21,532 nucleotides of DNA from Clostridium sp. CAG:413 (GTDB taxonomy: Bacteria > Bacillota > Clostridia > Oscillospirales > Acutalibacteraceae), in the NCBI GenBank assembly GCA_000431775.1, contig FR888217.1, positions 1-21,532 of the forward strand, written 5' to 3'. Below, piece by piece: positions 14,731 through 21,532 of the stretch (position 1 is the stretch's first letter; each line of letters opens with the position of its first letter). The notes under the pieces are model-generated. The model searched no databases and was not told the DNA's origin. It was given only the letters and a program-made list of their open reading frames with translations. The position numbers and the translations under genes were made by a program.

Positions 14731-15402
14731 TTGAAAGGTTATCTTTTTGACACTCACGTCCACACGGCGGAGTCGAGCGCCTGCGGCGAAGTGGCCGCAG
14801 AGGGCGTGGTCGTGCGATACCGCTCGCTCGGCTACAACGGCATAATCGTGACGGATCACGTCAACGCCTACAATTTCTCAAAGCTCGGCTCGACCTATGA
14901 CGAACAGGCGGAAAATTGGCTCCATGGCTACCGCGCCGCAAAGGCTGCGGCGGGCGACGGCTTCACCGTCATCCTCGGCATGGAGATACGCTTCCTTGAT
15001 TACAACAACGACTATCTCGTTTACGGCTTTGACGAGGGGCTGATATTCACCTGCGACATGGCTCATTTCAAAAGCCTCGAGGAATTCAGACCCTTTGCGG
15101 ACGAGCACGGACTTGTCATCTATCAAGCGCATCCTTTCAGACCCGATATGACCGTTATCGACCAAACTCTGCTTGACGGCATGGAGGTCTACAACGGCCA
15201 CGGCGGCCACAATTCGAGCAACGACATCGCCTACAGGTGGGCGGAGAAATATTCGCTGCCGATGAGCTCCGGCTCGGATTTCCACAGGGAGACGGGCATG
15301 GAGCCGGGCGGAGTATATTTTAGTGAAATGCCGCACGATTCCTTTGACGTTGCCCGTATGCTCAAAAACGGCGAATATTCGCTCAAATGCTTCACGAAAT
15401 AA
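14731..15402 (+). CDS. PHP-domain metal-dependent phosphoesterase
   Basis: The 223-residue protein consists of a PHP domain alone. The metal-binding motifs are visible in order: 'DTHVHT' (H9, H11), 'VTDHVN' (D42, H43), 'GMEIR' (E85), 'YQAHPFR' (H134) and 'SGSDFHR' (D183, H185). Such stand-alone PHP proteins hydrolyse phosphate esters (histidinol phosphate, nucleotide 3',5'-bisphosphates and others); the substrate cannot be told here. There is no his operon nearby, so a biosynthetic histidinol-phosphatase role is unlikely. Translation starts at TTG, supported by GGAGG 8 bases upstream. It is the first gene of the plus-strand group. Confidence 0.88.
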   Translation: MKGYLFDTHVHTAESSACGEVAAEGVVVRYRSLGYNGIIVTDHVNAYNFSKLGSTYDEQAENWLHGYRAAKAAAGDGFTVILGMEIRFLDYNNDYLVYGFDEGLIFTCDMAHFKSLEEFRPFADEHGLVIYQAHPFRPDMTVIDQTLLDGMEVYNGHGGHNSSNDIAYRWAEKYSLPMSSGSDFHRETGMEPGGVYFSEMPHDSFDVARMLKNGEYSLKCFTK

Positions 15403-15453
15403 ACTCTGCAAAGAGGTTATTGATACAATAAAATCATCGAGAGAGGTACAGCT

Positions 15454-16080
15454 ATGAAAATTCTTTTCCAAGGCGACTCAATCACCGACGCAGGGCGCGA
15501 CCGCTCCGACCCGCACGAGCTGGGCACGGGCTACCCCCTCTACGCTGCGAAGTATATCCGCAGCGAGCATCCCGACACGGATTTTGAATTTATCGACCTC
15601 GGCATAAGCGGCGATCAGACGATAAATCTCGTCGCCCGTCTGCAAGCCGATTTCATCGACATTCAGCCCGATCTCGTTTCCATTCATATCGGCATCAACG
15701 ACACCTGGCACAGAGCCGAGACCCGCGAATGGCTCGATAATGAGACCTTCGAGGCGAATTACCGCAAGGTGCTCACCGAGATAAAAGAAAAGACAAACGC
15801 AAAGATACTCATCATCGAGCAATTCCTTCTCCCCGTTCCCGATAAAGAATTCTTCCGCGAGGACCTCAACGGCAAGATCGACATCACCCGCCGCCTTGCG
15901 AGGAAATTCGCCGACTGCTACATCCCGCTCGACGGTCTGATGGCAAAGGCGTGCGTGGGCTGTGAGCCGACTCACTGGTCGGCCGACGGAGTTCACCCGA
16001 ACGAGAACGGCTCGGACTTTATCGGCAGGCTCTATGCCGACGCCTTCAACGAAATGCTTAAGGCGGGCAAGCTGGGATGA
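15454..16080 (+). CDS. SGNH/GDSL-family hydrolase (esterase/lipase-like)
   Basis: The 208 residues form a complete SGNH hydrolase: 'FQGDSITDAG' (nucleophile S9), 'LGISGDQT' (G block, about 49-56), 'IHIGINDTW' (N82) and 'SADGVHPN' (catalytic D178 and H181). No signal peptide is present, so it is cytoplasmic. Relatives are carbohydrate or acyl esterases and acyl-ester lipases; specificity cannot be read from sequence. An AGAGG site precedes the ATG by 8 bases. Its last four bases (ATGA) overlap the start of the EIIC gene, indicating translational coupling and a shared role, perhaps de-acylation or de-acetylation of an imported compound. Confidence 0.93.
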   Translation: MKILFQGDSITDAGRDRSDPHELGTGYPLYAAKYIRSEHPDTDFEFIDLGISGDQTINLVARLQADFIDIQPDLVSIHIGINDTWHRAETREWLDNETFEANYRKVLTEIKEKTNAKILIIEQFLLPVPDKEFFREDLNGKIDITRRLARKFADCYIPLDGLMAKACVGCEPTHWSADGVHPNENGSDFIGRLYADAFNEMLKAGKLG

Positions 16081-17150
16081 AGTCAATTAAAAAAGCTCTC
16101 GATTACATTTTTATAGACGGTCTGTCGGGCATGGCGATGGGTCTGTTTGCGACCCTCATCATCGGCACGATACTCGATCAGATCGCAGGCTTCATAAACC
16201 ACCCGATAGGCGCATATATGGCGGCGTGCGCGGCGGTCGCAAAGTCGCTCACGGGCGCAGGCATCGGCGTGGGAATGGCTTTTAAGTATAACACCTCCCC
16301 CCTCGCGGGTGTTTCCGCGGCGGTGGCGGGCATGGTCGGCGCATTCTCCTCAAAGATAATCGCCGGCGCTCTTATAACCGACTCCGGCCTTCTTTATGCA
16401 GGCCCCGGCGACCCGATGGGCGCATTCATCGCCGCCTTCTTCGCCATCCAGGTCGGCAAGCTCGTCAGCGGCAGGACAAAGCTCGACATAATCATCACCC
16501 CCGCCGCTTCTATAATAGTCGGCAGCGCAGCGGGGCTGCTGCTCGGCCCGCCGGTGAGCAAATTCTCGACCTTTATGGGTCAGATAATCAGCTGGGGCGT
16601 TGAGCGCCAGCCGATACTCATGGGCATGGTCGTGTCGGTCGTGATGGGCATCTGCCTCACTCTGCCGATAAGCTCGGCGGCTCTCGGCATCATCCTCGGT
16701 CTCTCCGGCATTGCGGGCGGGGCTGCGGTGGTCGGATGCAGCGCTCAGATGATAGGCTTCGCCGTGGCAAGCTACCGCGAAAACAGGCTTGGCGGCCTGC
16801 TCGCTCAGGGCGTTGGCACCTCGATGCTCCAAATGTCGAATATCGTCAAGCACCCGCAGATATGGATACCGCCCATCATCACAAGCGCCATCCTCGGCCC
16901 GATATCGACCGCGGCGCTCAAGATGACCTGCTACGCCTCGGGCTCCGGCATGGGCACCTCGGGTCTTGTCGGTCAGTTCATGACCTACAGCTCAATGGTG
17001 GCGGACGGTGCGGACCCGAAGCTCGTCATCATCGAGATAGCGGTAATGCATTTCATCGCCCCCGCGCTCATCACCCTCGGCATATCGGAATTCATGAGAA
17101 GAAAGAAACTTATCAGCTTCGGTGACATGGAGCTGAAAGATATAAACTAA
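16077..17150 (+). CDS. Orphan PTS EIIC-2 / PfoR-like membrane transporter subunit
   Basis: This 357-residue, Gly/Ala/Ser/Ile-rich integral membrane protein has about nine to ten hydrophobic segments and little soluble sequence. Its opening ('ALDYIFIDGLSGMAMGLFATLIIGTIL'-like) and the 'NTSPLAGVSAA' and 'GAGIGVGMAFKY' segments resemble the EIIC-2 family (PF13303, which includes PfoR of Clostridium perfringens). No EIIA or EIIB domain is fused or adjacent, so it may be a lone permease or may borrow general PTS parts. It starts at the ATGA overlap with the SGNH gene and lies 16 bases before the secreted hydrolase. The ribosome binding site is weak (GGCGGG), consistent with coupling. Substrate unknown. 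Confidence 0.8.
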   Translation: MKSIKKALDYIFIDGLSGMAMGLFATLIIGTILDQIAGFINHPIGAYMAACAAVAKSLTGAGIGVGMAFKYNTSPLAGVSAAVAGMVGAFSSKIIAGALITDSGLLYAGPGDPMGAFIAAFFAIQVGKLVSGRTKLDIIITPAASIIVGSAAGLLLGPPVSKFSTFMGQIISWGVERQPILMGMVVSVVMGICLTLPISSAALGIILGLSGIAGGAAVVGCSAQMIGFAVASYRENRLGGLLAQGVGTSMLQMSNIVKHPQIWIPPIITSAILGPISTAALKMTCYASGSGMGTSGLVGQFMTYSSMVADGADPKLVIIEIAVMHFIAPALITLGISEFMRRKKLISFGDMELKDIN

Positions 17151-17166
17151 CGGAGGTCATATCCTA

Positions 17167-18759
17167 ATGAAGAAAAAAGTAATAGCCATCGTGTTGGCGG
17201 TTTCGGTGCTCCTTTCGGCATTCGTAATACCCGCCAGCGCCAACACCGTAGTCACAAACCCCGCAGAGAGAGGCTTCTACCGCACGGTCGATAAAATAAT
17301 CGACACGCTCGTCGGCGGCATCGCCGCTCTCATCAAGAGCCCCAAATGGGACGCAAAGAAGGACTATGTATCCGAGAACTTCTACAGCGGCACGGATGAA
17401 TTCCTTGACGCCCCCGCAGACGGCGCGCACTGGAGCGTCGGCTACGCAAACGCTTCCCTGCTTACCGGCAAGGAGCTTGAGGGCGACTATTATGTAGGCG
17501 GCAGCCTCTCGGTCACCAAGAAGCTCGCGACCGAGGTCAGAGACGATCAGAAGGTCAGGACCGTTGCCATCTCCGACGGCAGGGGCATCACCATCTTCTC
17601 CTCCCTTGACGCTTACGGCATGGCAAGCACCGACGTCAGAGCCATCAGAGGCATCTTTGCAAAGTATGCCGAGGAAAAGGGTCTCGACATCACCGCTATC
17701 AACATCTCCGCTCTTCATCAGCACAGCTGCGTTGACACCTTCGGCATGAACGGCGACATCGTCAACGCCCTCTTCACCTCCTGCGTCAAAAACATCCTCG
17801 GCATTGAGCTGCCCAGCGGTCAGAATAAGGATTACATGGCTAATCTCTATGAGAAGACCGTCAACTCGATGATAGAGGCAGTCGAGAACATGACCGACGG
17901 CACTCTCTATTACGGCTCGGTCAACGCCGCAGAGTATATCAGAGACAAGCGCGATCCTCAGGTCTTTGACGAGGAGCTTCACAGGCTTCGCTTCGTCCCC
18001 GACGACAGCTCAAAGAAAGAGACCTGGATAATCAACGGCGCTATCCACTGCGTAGGCAACGGCGCTGCGGGCACCGTGCTCACCGGCGACTATCCCTACT
18101 ACATGGAGAAATATATCAATGAGACCGCAGGCGCAAACTACTTCTATATTCAGGGCGCCGAGCTCGCCATCAGCAATAAGAGCGACGGCATCACTCCCGA
18201 ACCCGCCGACGTTGAGAAATACGGCAACAGATATGCAACTCTCATGGCCTACGGTAAGAGGCTCGGCGAGCTTGTCTGCTCGATAACCGACGAGACTGCC
18301 GTTTCGCCCATCCTCAACGTCAAATACGCCGAGGTATTCGTCCCCATCAGCAACAACATCCTCGTGCTTGCAGCCAAATGCGGCCTGCTGCTCAACAAGG
18401 TCGTCAAAAACGGCTTCAAATATGAGGTCGTCACCGAGATAGGCTACGCCGAATTCGGCAGCAACCTCGCAGTCGCTATCATGCCCGGCGAGCTTGCCCC
18501 CGAGATCGCATTCGGCGGCACGGACACCGCCGCAGAGTCATGGCTCGGTCAGGATTGGAACTTCTCCCCCTTCGTTGACGCTTCGCCGAGCAGGAAGCTC
18601 CTCGTATTCGGCATCACCAACGACCAAATCGGCTACATTCTCAACGGCAACAGCTGGCATTCATACCTCACCGAGAATGAGGAGATAGTCTCCACCGGCC
18701 CGCGCGCAGGCGAAACCATCGCGTCCGCCTATCTCACCCTTGTGACCAAAGTCAGATAA
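17167..18759 (+). CDS. Secreted neutral/alkaline ceramidase-like hydrolase
   Basis: The 530-residue protein begins with a clear Sec signal peptide (charged 'MKKK', hydrophobic core, 'PASA' with cleavage after about residue 25). No cell-wall anchor is evident. The body follows the neutral ceramidase pattern: 'SALHQHS' (H184, H186), 'NGAIHCVGN' (H294), 'VLTGDYP' (303-310), 'AIMPGEL' (E442) and 'GITNDQIGYI' (Y490). By family comparison, a His in the first motif, H294, E442 and Y490 would be the zinc ligands. The position of the ceramidase catalytic serine appears to be Thr306, so the substrate may differ; another amide or ester is possible. GGAGGT lies 9 bases before the ATG. A hairpin terminator follows. 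Confidence 0.75.
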   Translation: MKKKVIAIVLAVSVLLSAFVIPASANTVVTNPAERGFYRTVDKIIDTLVGGIAALIKSPKWDAKKDYVSENFYSGTDEFLDAPADGAHWSVGYANASLLTGKELEGDYYVGGSLSVTKKLATEVRDDQKVRTVAISDGRGITIFSSLDAYGMASTDVRAIRGIFAKYAEEKGLDITAINISALHQHSCVDTFGMNGDIVNALFTSCVKNILGIELPSGQNKDYMANLYEKTVNSMIEAVENMTDGTLYYGSVNAAEYIRDKRDPQVFDEELHRLRFVPDDSSKKETWIINGAIHCVGNGAAGTVLTGDYPYYMEKYINETAGANYFYIQGAELAISNKSDGITPEPADVEKYGNRYATLMAYGKRLGELVCSITDETAVSPILNVKYAEVFVPISNNILVLAAKCGLLLNKVVKNGFKYEVVTEIGYAEFGSNLAVAIMPGELAPEIAFGGTDTAAESWLGQDWNFSPFVDASPSRKLLVFGITNDQIGYILNGNSWHSYLTENEEIVSTGPRAGETIASAYLTLVTKVR

Positions 18760-18772
18760 ATCCAAACAAAAA

Positions 18773-18795
18773 GAAGCCCCGATCTCCGGGGCTTC
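18773..18795. terminator. Hairpin terminator between the ceramidase-like gene and the MFS gene
   Basis: The perfect 9-bp stem GAAGCCCCG (18773-18781) and CGGGGCTTC (18787-18795) encloses an ATCTC loop. It starts 14 bases after the stop codon. The plus-strand T-tract is weak (ATTTAA). The minus strand has a five-T run, but no minus-strand gene ends here. It most likely terminates or attenuates plus-strand transcription, and it is only 12 bases from the next ATG. Confidence 0.75.
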
Positions 18796-18807
18796 ATTTA
18801 ACCTGTT

Positions 18808-20013
18808 ATGAGTATAAGAAACAACTATAAACACACCCTTACGGCAAGCTATTTCGGCTATATCACTCAGGCGATAGTCAATAACTTCGCCCCGCTGCTC
18901 TTTGTGACCTTTCAGCGCAGCTTCGGCGTATCTCTCGAGAAGATAGCAGGGCTGGTAACGGTCAATTTCTGTTTTCAGCTCATCATCGACCTTGTCTCGG
19001 CAAAATTCATCGACCGCATCGGCTACAGGGTCGCCATAGTAGCGGCTCACTTCTTTGCGGGCGCGGGGCTTATAATGCTCGGCACGCTCCCCTTTGCGCT
19101 GCCCGACCCGTATATCGGCCTACTGATATCCATTGCGTTTTACGCCGTGGGCGGCGGCCTTATCGAAGTGCTAATAAGCCCGATAGTCGAGGCGTGCCCG
19201 ACGGATAAAAAATCCGCCGCGATGAGTCTGCTCCATTCGTTTTATTGCTGGGGTCATGTCGCCGTGATACTGCTCACGACCCTGTTCTTTGTAACGGCGG
19301 GCATAGAGAATTGGCGCGTCCTCGCTTATCTTTGGGCGATAGTCCCGTTTGCGAACGCAGTTTACTTCTGCCTCGTGCCGATAAACAGTCTCGCCGCAGA
19401 GGGAGGAGCCGCACCGATGAAGGAGCTTTTTAAATCGAAGCTCTTTTGGATACTCGCCGTGCTGATGGTCTGCTCCGGCGCATCGGAGCAGGCAATGAGC
19501 CAATGGTCCTCCGCCTTTGCGGAGGCAGGCTTAAAGGTCTCCAAGACCGTCGGCGACATACTCGGCCCGTGTATGTTCGCCATACTTATGGGCCTGTCGA
19601 GGGTGCTTTACGCCGCCTTCAGCGAAAAGATAAAGCTGACCGCTTTTATCCGCGCAAGCTGCGTTATGTGCGTTGCCGGCTACCTGACAGCCTCGTTTGC
19701 GCCCCACCCCATGCTTGCCCTCGCAGGCTGCGGCATCTGCGGCTTCTCGGTCGGCATACTCTGGCCGGGAGTATTCAGCCTTGCGGCGAAATACGCAAGG
19801 AACGGCGCAACGGCGATGTTTGCCCTGCTTGCGCTTGCGGGCGACCTCGGCTGCGCCTCCGGCCCCGCCCTTGTCGGCACGGTCTCGGGAGCATTTAACG
19901 ACAATCTGAAGGCCGGCTTCCTTGCCGCAATAATCTTCCCTGCGCTGCTCGTGACAGGCATATTCCTGCTTGAGCGGCACAAATCCGAAAGCAAAATTAA
20001 CGAAAGGCGGTGA
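18808..20013 (+). CDS. Major facilitator superfamily transporter
   Basis: The 401-residue protein has about twelve membrane spans in two halves, split by a hydrophilic loop near residues 195-210 ('INSLAAEGGAAPMKELFKSK'). A 'DLVSAKFIDRIGYR' segment after the second span matches the MFS loop 2-3 signature (D...R.G.R). The overall pattern resembles FucP/fosmidomycin-type MFS members, and the substrate is unknown. No Shine-Dalgarno sequence precedes the ATG, which lies 12 bases after a terminator stem. An in-frame stop (TAA at 18799) rules out a longer product. The next gene starts 4 bases after the stop, so the two are coupled. Confidence 0.88.
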   Translation: MSIRNNYKHTLTASYFGYITQAIVNNFAPLLFVTFQRSFGVSLEKIAGLVTVNFCFQLIIDLVSAKFIDRIGYRVAIVAAHFFAGAGLIMLGTLPFALPDPYIGLLISIAFYAVGGGLIEVLISPIVEACPTDKKSAAMSLLHSFYCWGHVAVILLTTLFFVTAGIENWRVLAYLWAIVPFANAVYFCLVPINSLAAEGGAAPMKELFKSKLFWILAVLMVCSGASEQAMSQWSSAFAEAGLKVSKTVGDILGPCMFAILMGLSRVLYAAFSEKIKLTAFIRASCVMCVAGYLTASFAPHPMLALAGCGICGFSVGILWPGVFSLAAKYARNGATAMFALLALAGDLGCASGPALVGTVSGAFNDNLKAGFLAAIIFPALLVTGIFLLERHKSESKINERR

Positions 20014-20017
20014 CAGC

Positions 20018-21229
20018 GTGAGTAAAAGCACAACCTTGAAGCATACGCTCAGAGAGACGGACCTCCTGCTGTATATCACCTGTATACTGACCTCCGCCTT
20101 CGGGGCGCTCATGGTATACAGCGCAACGATGAACGCCGCAGCCAAAAGCGGGCTCACGCTCAGCCGCGACTGCCTGATAATGATCTGCGCCTCGGCGCTC
20201 GGCATTATCCTGTGCGCCTTCATCTCGCTCGTTGAATACAACGCTATAATCAGCCTGTGGCCGATAGCGGGCGGCGTGTGCCTGCTGCTGCTGCTTGCGC
20301 TGTTTATCTGGGGCGACGCCCCCTCCGACAGGCCGGACGCCATCTGTTGGTTGCCGATAATCAAGACGGAAACCTTCACGCTCAAATTCCAGCCCTCCGA
20401 GCTTGCAAAGATAGGCTTCATCATCACCTTTACGGCTCACATAGACGCCGTGAAGGACGATATCAACCGAGTGAAGAACGTATTGCTGCTGACGCTGCAC
20501 GCCTTTGTGCCCATGGGCATAATCGTCGTCACGGGCGACCCCGGCTCGGCGATAATCTTCGGCCTGATGTTTGTCGGCATGATGTTTGTGGCGGGCGTCA
20601 AGCTGCGCTACTTCGCCATAGCGATATGCGCCGCCGTGGCAGCCGCGCCCGTGATCTGGGTCAAATTCCTCTCAAACCTGCACCGCCAAAGAATTCTTGC
20701 GATATACTACCCCTCGGCGCTGAGCGAATCTGTCTATAACAAGGTCATCTATCAGCAGCAGCGCTGTGTAAACGCCATAGGCTCGGGCAAGCTGCTCGGC
20801 GACGGACTTTTCAAGGGGACCTACACCCAGTCCGCTGCGGGTGTGCCCGTCAACGAGAGCGACATGGTGTTCTCCGTTGTGGGCGAGGAGCTCGGCTTCC
20901 TCGGCGCGATAGGGCTGCTTGCGGTATTCGCATTTATTATTATAAGGATAGTTTCCGTCGGCAGGCGCTCAAGGAATATCTCCGGCAGCCTGCTCTGCTA
21001 CGGCACGGCGTTCATGATAGGCTCGCAGGTGATAATCAACATCGGCATGTGCCTGATGCTGCTGCCCTGTATAGGCATCACTCTCCCCTTTGTCAGCGCG
21101 GGCGGCTCGTCAAACCTCTGCATATATTTTGCCATAGGCATGGTGATGAGCGTTTACCGCTTCAACTGCGACCGCGATCCCGTGAATTTCCGTCTGACTA
21201 ATATCAACACTCCGTTTGCGGAGACTTGA
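20018..21229 (+). CDS. SEDS-family peptidoglycan glycosyltransferase (FtsW/RodA/SpoVE)
   Basis: This family polymerises lipid II into glycan strands with a partner class B PBP. The 403 residues include about ten membrane spans. The SEDS signatures are present: 'FQPSELAKI' (124-132), 'GDPGSA' (173-178), 'GSGKLLGDGL' (255-264), 'NESDMVFSVVGEELGF' (279-294) and 'PFVSAGGSS' (357-365). Which paralogue it is (division, elongation or sporulation) cannot be settled; RodA-like is my best guess. The frame stays open to a TTG at 19970, but AAGGCGG lies 7 bases before GTG 20018, just past the MFS stop, so that start is chosen. No PBP gene is adjacent. Confidence 0.9.
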   Translation: MSKSTTLKHTLRETDLLLYITCILTSAFGALMVYSATMNAAAKSGLTLSRDCLIMICASALGIILCAFISLVEYNAIISLWPIAGGVCLLLLLALFIWGDAPSDRPDAICWLPIIKTETFTLKFQPSELAKIGFIITFTAHIDAVKDDINRVKNVLLLTLHAFVPMGIIVVTGDPGSAIIFGLMFVGMMFVAGVKLRYFAIAICAAVAAAPVIWVKFLSNLHRQRILAIYYPSALSESVYNKVIYQQQRCVNAIGSGKLLGDGLFKGTYTQSAAGVPVNESDMVFSVVGEELGFLGAIGLLAVFAFIIIRIVSVGRRSRNISGSLLCYGTAFMIGSQVIINIGMCLMLLPCIGITLPFVSAGGSSNLCIYFAIGMVMSVYRFNCDRDPVNFRLTNINTPFAET

Positions 21230-21238
21230 GGAGAATTA

Positions 21239-21532
21239 ATGGACAAGTTCATTGACCTGACCCCCGAGAATATTGAAAACGAGCATCTTTGCTGCATTAT
21301 CCGCAGCAAAAAGACCCACCCCGGAGTTGAGGCGAAGCGCGCATGGCTCGCCGAGAGGCTCACGGAGGGGCACATTTTCCGCAAGCTCGATGAGAAGGCG
21401 ACCGTATTTATCGAATACACCCCGCTTGAGAAAGCGTGGGTGCCGATAGAGGGCGACAATTACATCTATATATACTGTCTTTGGGTGCTCGGCGACTACC
21501 GCGAGCACGGCTACGGCAAGAAGCTGATGGAA
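21239..21532 (+). CDS. GNAT-family N-acetyltransferase, 3' end beyond window
   Basis: The first 98 codons are present and the frame is open to the window edge. The start 'MDKFIDLTPENIENEHLCC' and the segment 'TVFIEYTPLEKAWVPI' resemble YoaP-type GNAT acetyltransferases. The acetyl-CoA-binding motif A begins at the edge: 'VLGDYREHGYGKKL' (R/Q-x-x-G-x-G/A). GAGGAG lies 6 bases before the ATG, 9 bases after the SEDS gene stop, so it is likely co-transcribed. The acceptor substrate is unknown. Confidence 0.8.
   Translation, partial: MDKFIDLTPENIENEHLCCIIRSKKTHPGVEAKRAWLAERLTEGHIFRKLDEKATVFIEYTPLEKAWVPIEGDNYIYIYCLWVLGDYREHGYGKKLME

Noticed and set aside
15403..15453. TTGATACAATAAAAT-like sequence before the SGNH gene considered as a promoter
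   Set aside because: No -35/-10 pair with suitable spacing could be assigned; the gene can be transcribed from the PHP promoter.
17164..17982. Open frame of 272 codons on the minus strand opposite the ceramidase-like gene
   Set aside because: Shadow of a secreted protein with clear signal peptide and family motifs on the other strand.
19531..20427. Open frame of 298 codons on the minus strand
   Set aside because: It is antisense across the end of the MFS gene and the start of the SEDS gene; the amino acid make-up (low complexity, Ala/Arg-rich) and lack of motifs mark it as a shadow.
1..21532. CRISPR array, insertion sequence, prophage or integrative element
   Set aside because: No regularly spaced repeats, transposase, integrase, terminal repeats or composition break were seen; the gene content is chromosomal core.

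Overview
This window looks like chromosomal core DNA of an endospore-forming, low-redundancy Clostridia bacterium (Oscillospiraceae/Ruminococcaceae-like). The evidence is the Firmicutes-only sporulation pair spoIIGA–sigE, a T-box riboswitch in front of alaS, cdaA–cdaR, RNase M5, strong AGGAGG-type ribosome binding sites, and a moderately GC-rich composition. That composition produces many long antisense shadow ORFs. The taxonomy is inferred from gene content and style, not from a marker search.

Left block, minus strand (14588 down to 80). Transcription starts at an atypical promoter with a Spo0A-box-like site and runs through spoIIGA and sigE, the protease and mother-cell sigma factor pair. 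Next comes a gene with its own sigma-A-type promoter. It encodes a striking chimera: a divergent ECF-sigma-like N-terminus, a long acidic linker, one membrane span, WG repeats and an SH3b domain. Then a sigma-A promoter and an alanine T-box leader (GCC specifier, TGGT T-box bulge, intrinsic terminator) control alaS. Six tightly packed genes follow: a HIT protein, a PRPP-binding phosphoribosyltransferase, comEC, holA, rnmV and ispF. A separate promoter overlapping a perfect 7-3-7 palindrome drives cdaA–cdaR (c-di-AMP synthesis and its regulator), which ends in a rho-independent terminator. glmM, the usual third gene of that operon, is not next to it.

Right block, plus strand (14672 onward). 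A sigma-A promoter drives a PHP-domain phosphoesterase. It is followed by an SGNH hydrolase, a lone PTS EIIC-2/PfoR-like membrane protein and a secreted neutral-ceramidase-like hydrolase, ending at a hairpin terminator. Beyond it lie an MFS transporter, a SEDS-family (FtsW/RodA/SpoVE) glycosyltransferase and a GNAT acetyltransferase cut by the window edge.

The item most likely to be new biology is the membrane-spanning sigma-like/WG/SH3 protein next to spoIIGA–sigE. Second are the uncharacterised SGNH–EIIC–ceramidase-like operon and the ComEC protein whose metallo-beta-lactamase domain has lost its metal-binding motif. No tRNA or rRNA genes, insertion sequences, CRISPR arrays or prophage genes were seen. 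The only gene-free stretch over 300 bases (10266–10608) is filled by the alaS promoter and T-box leader.
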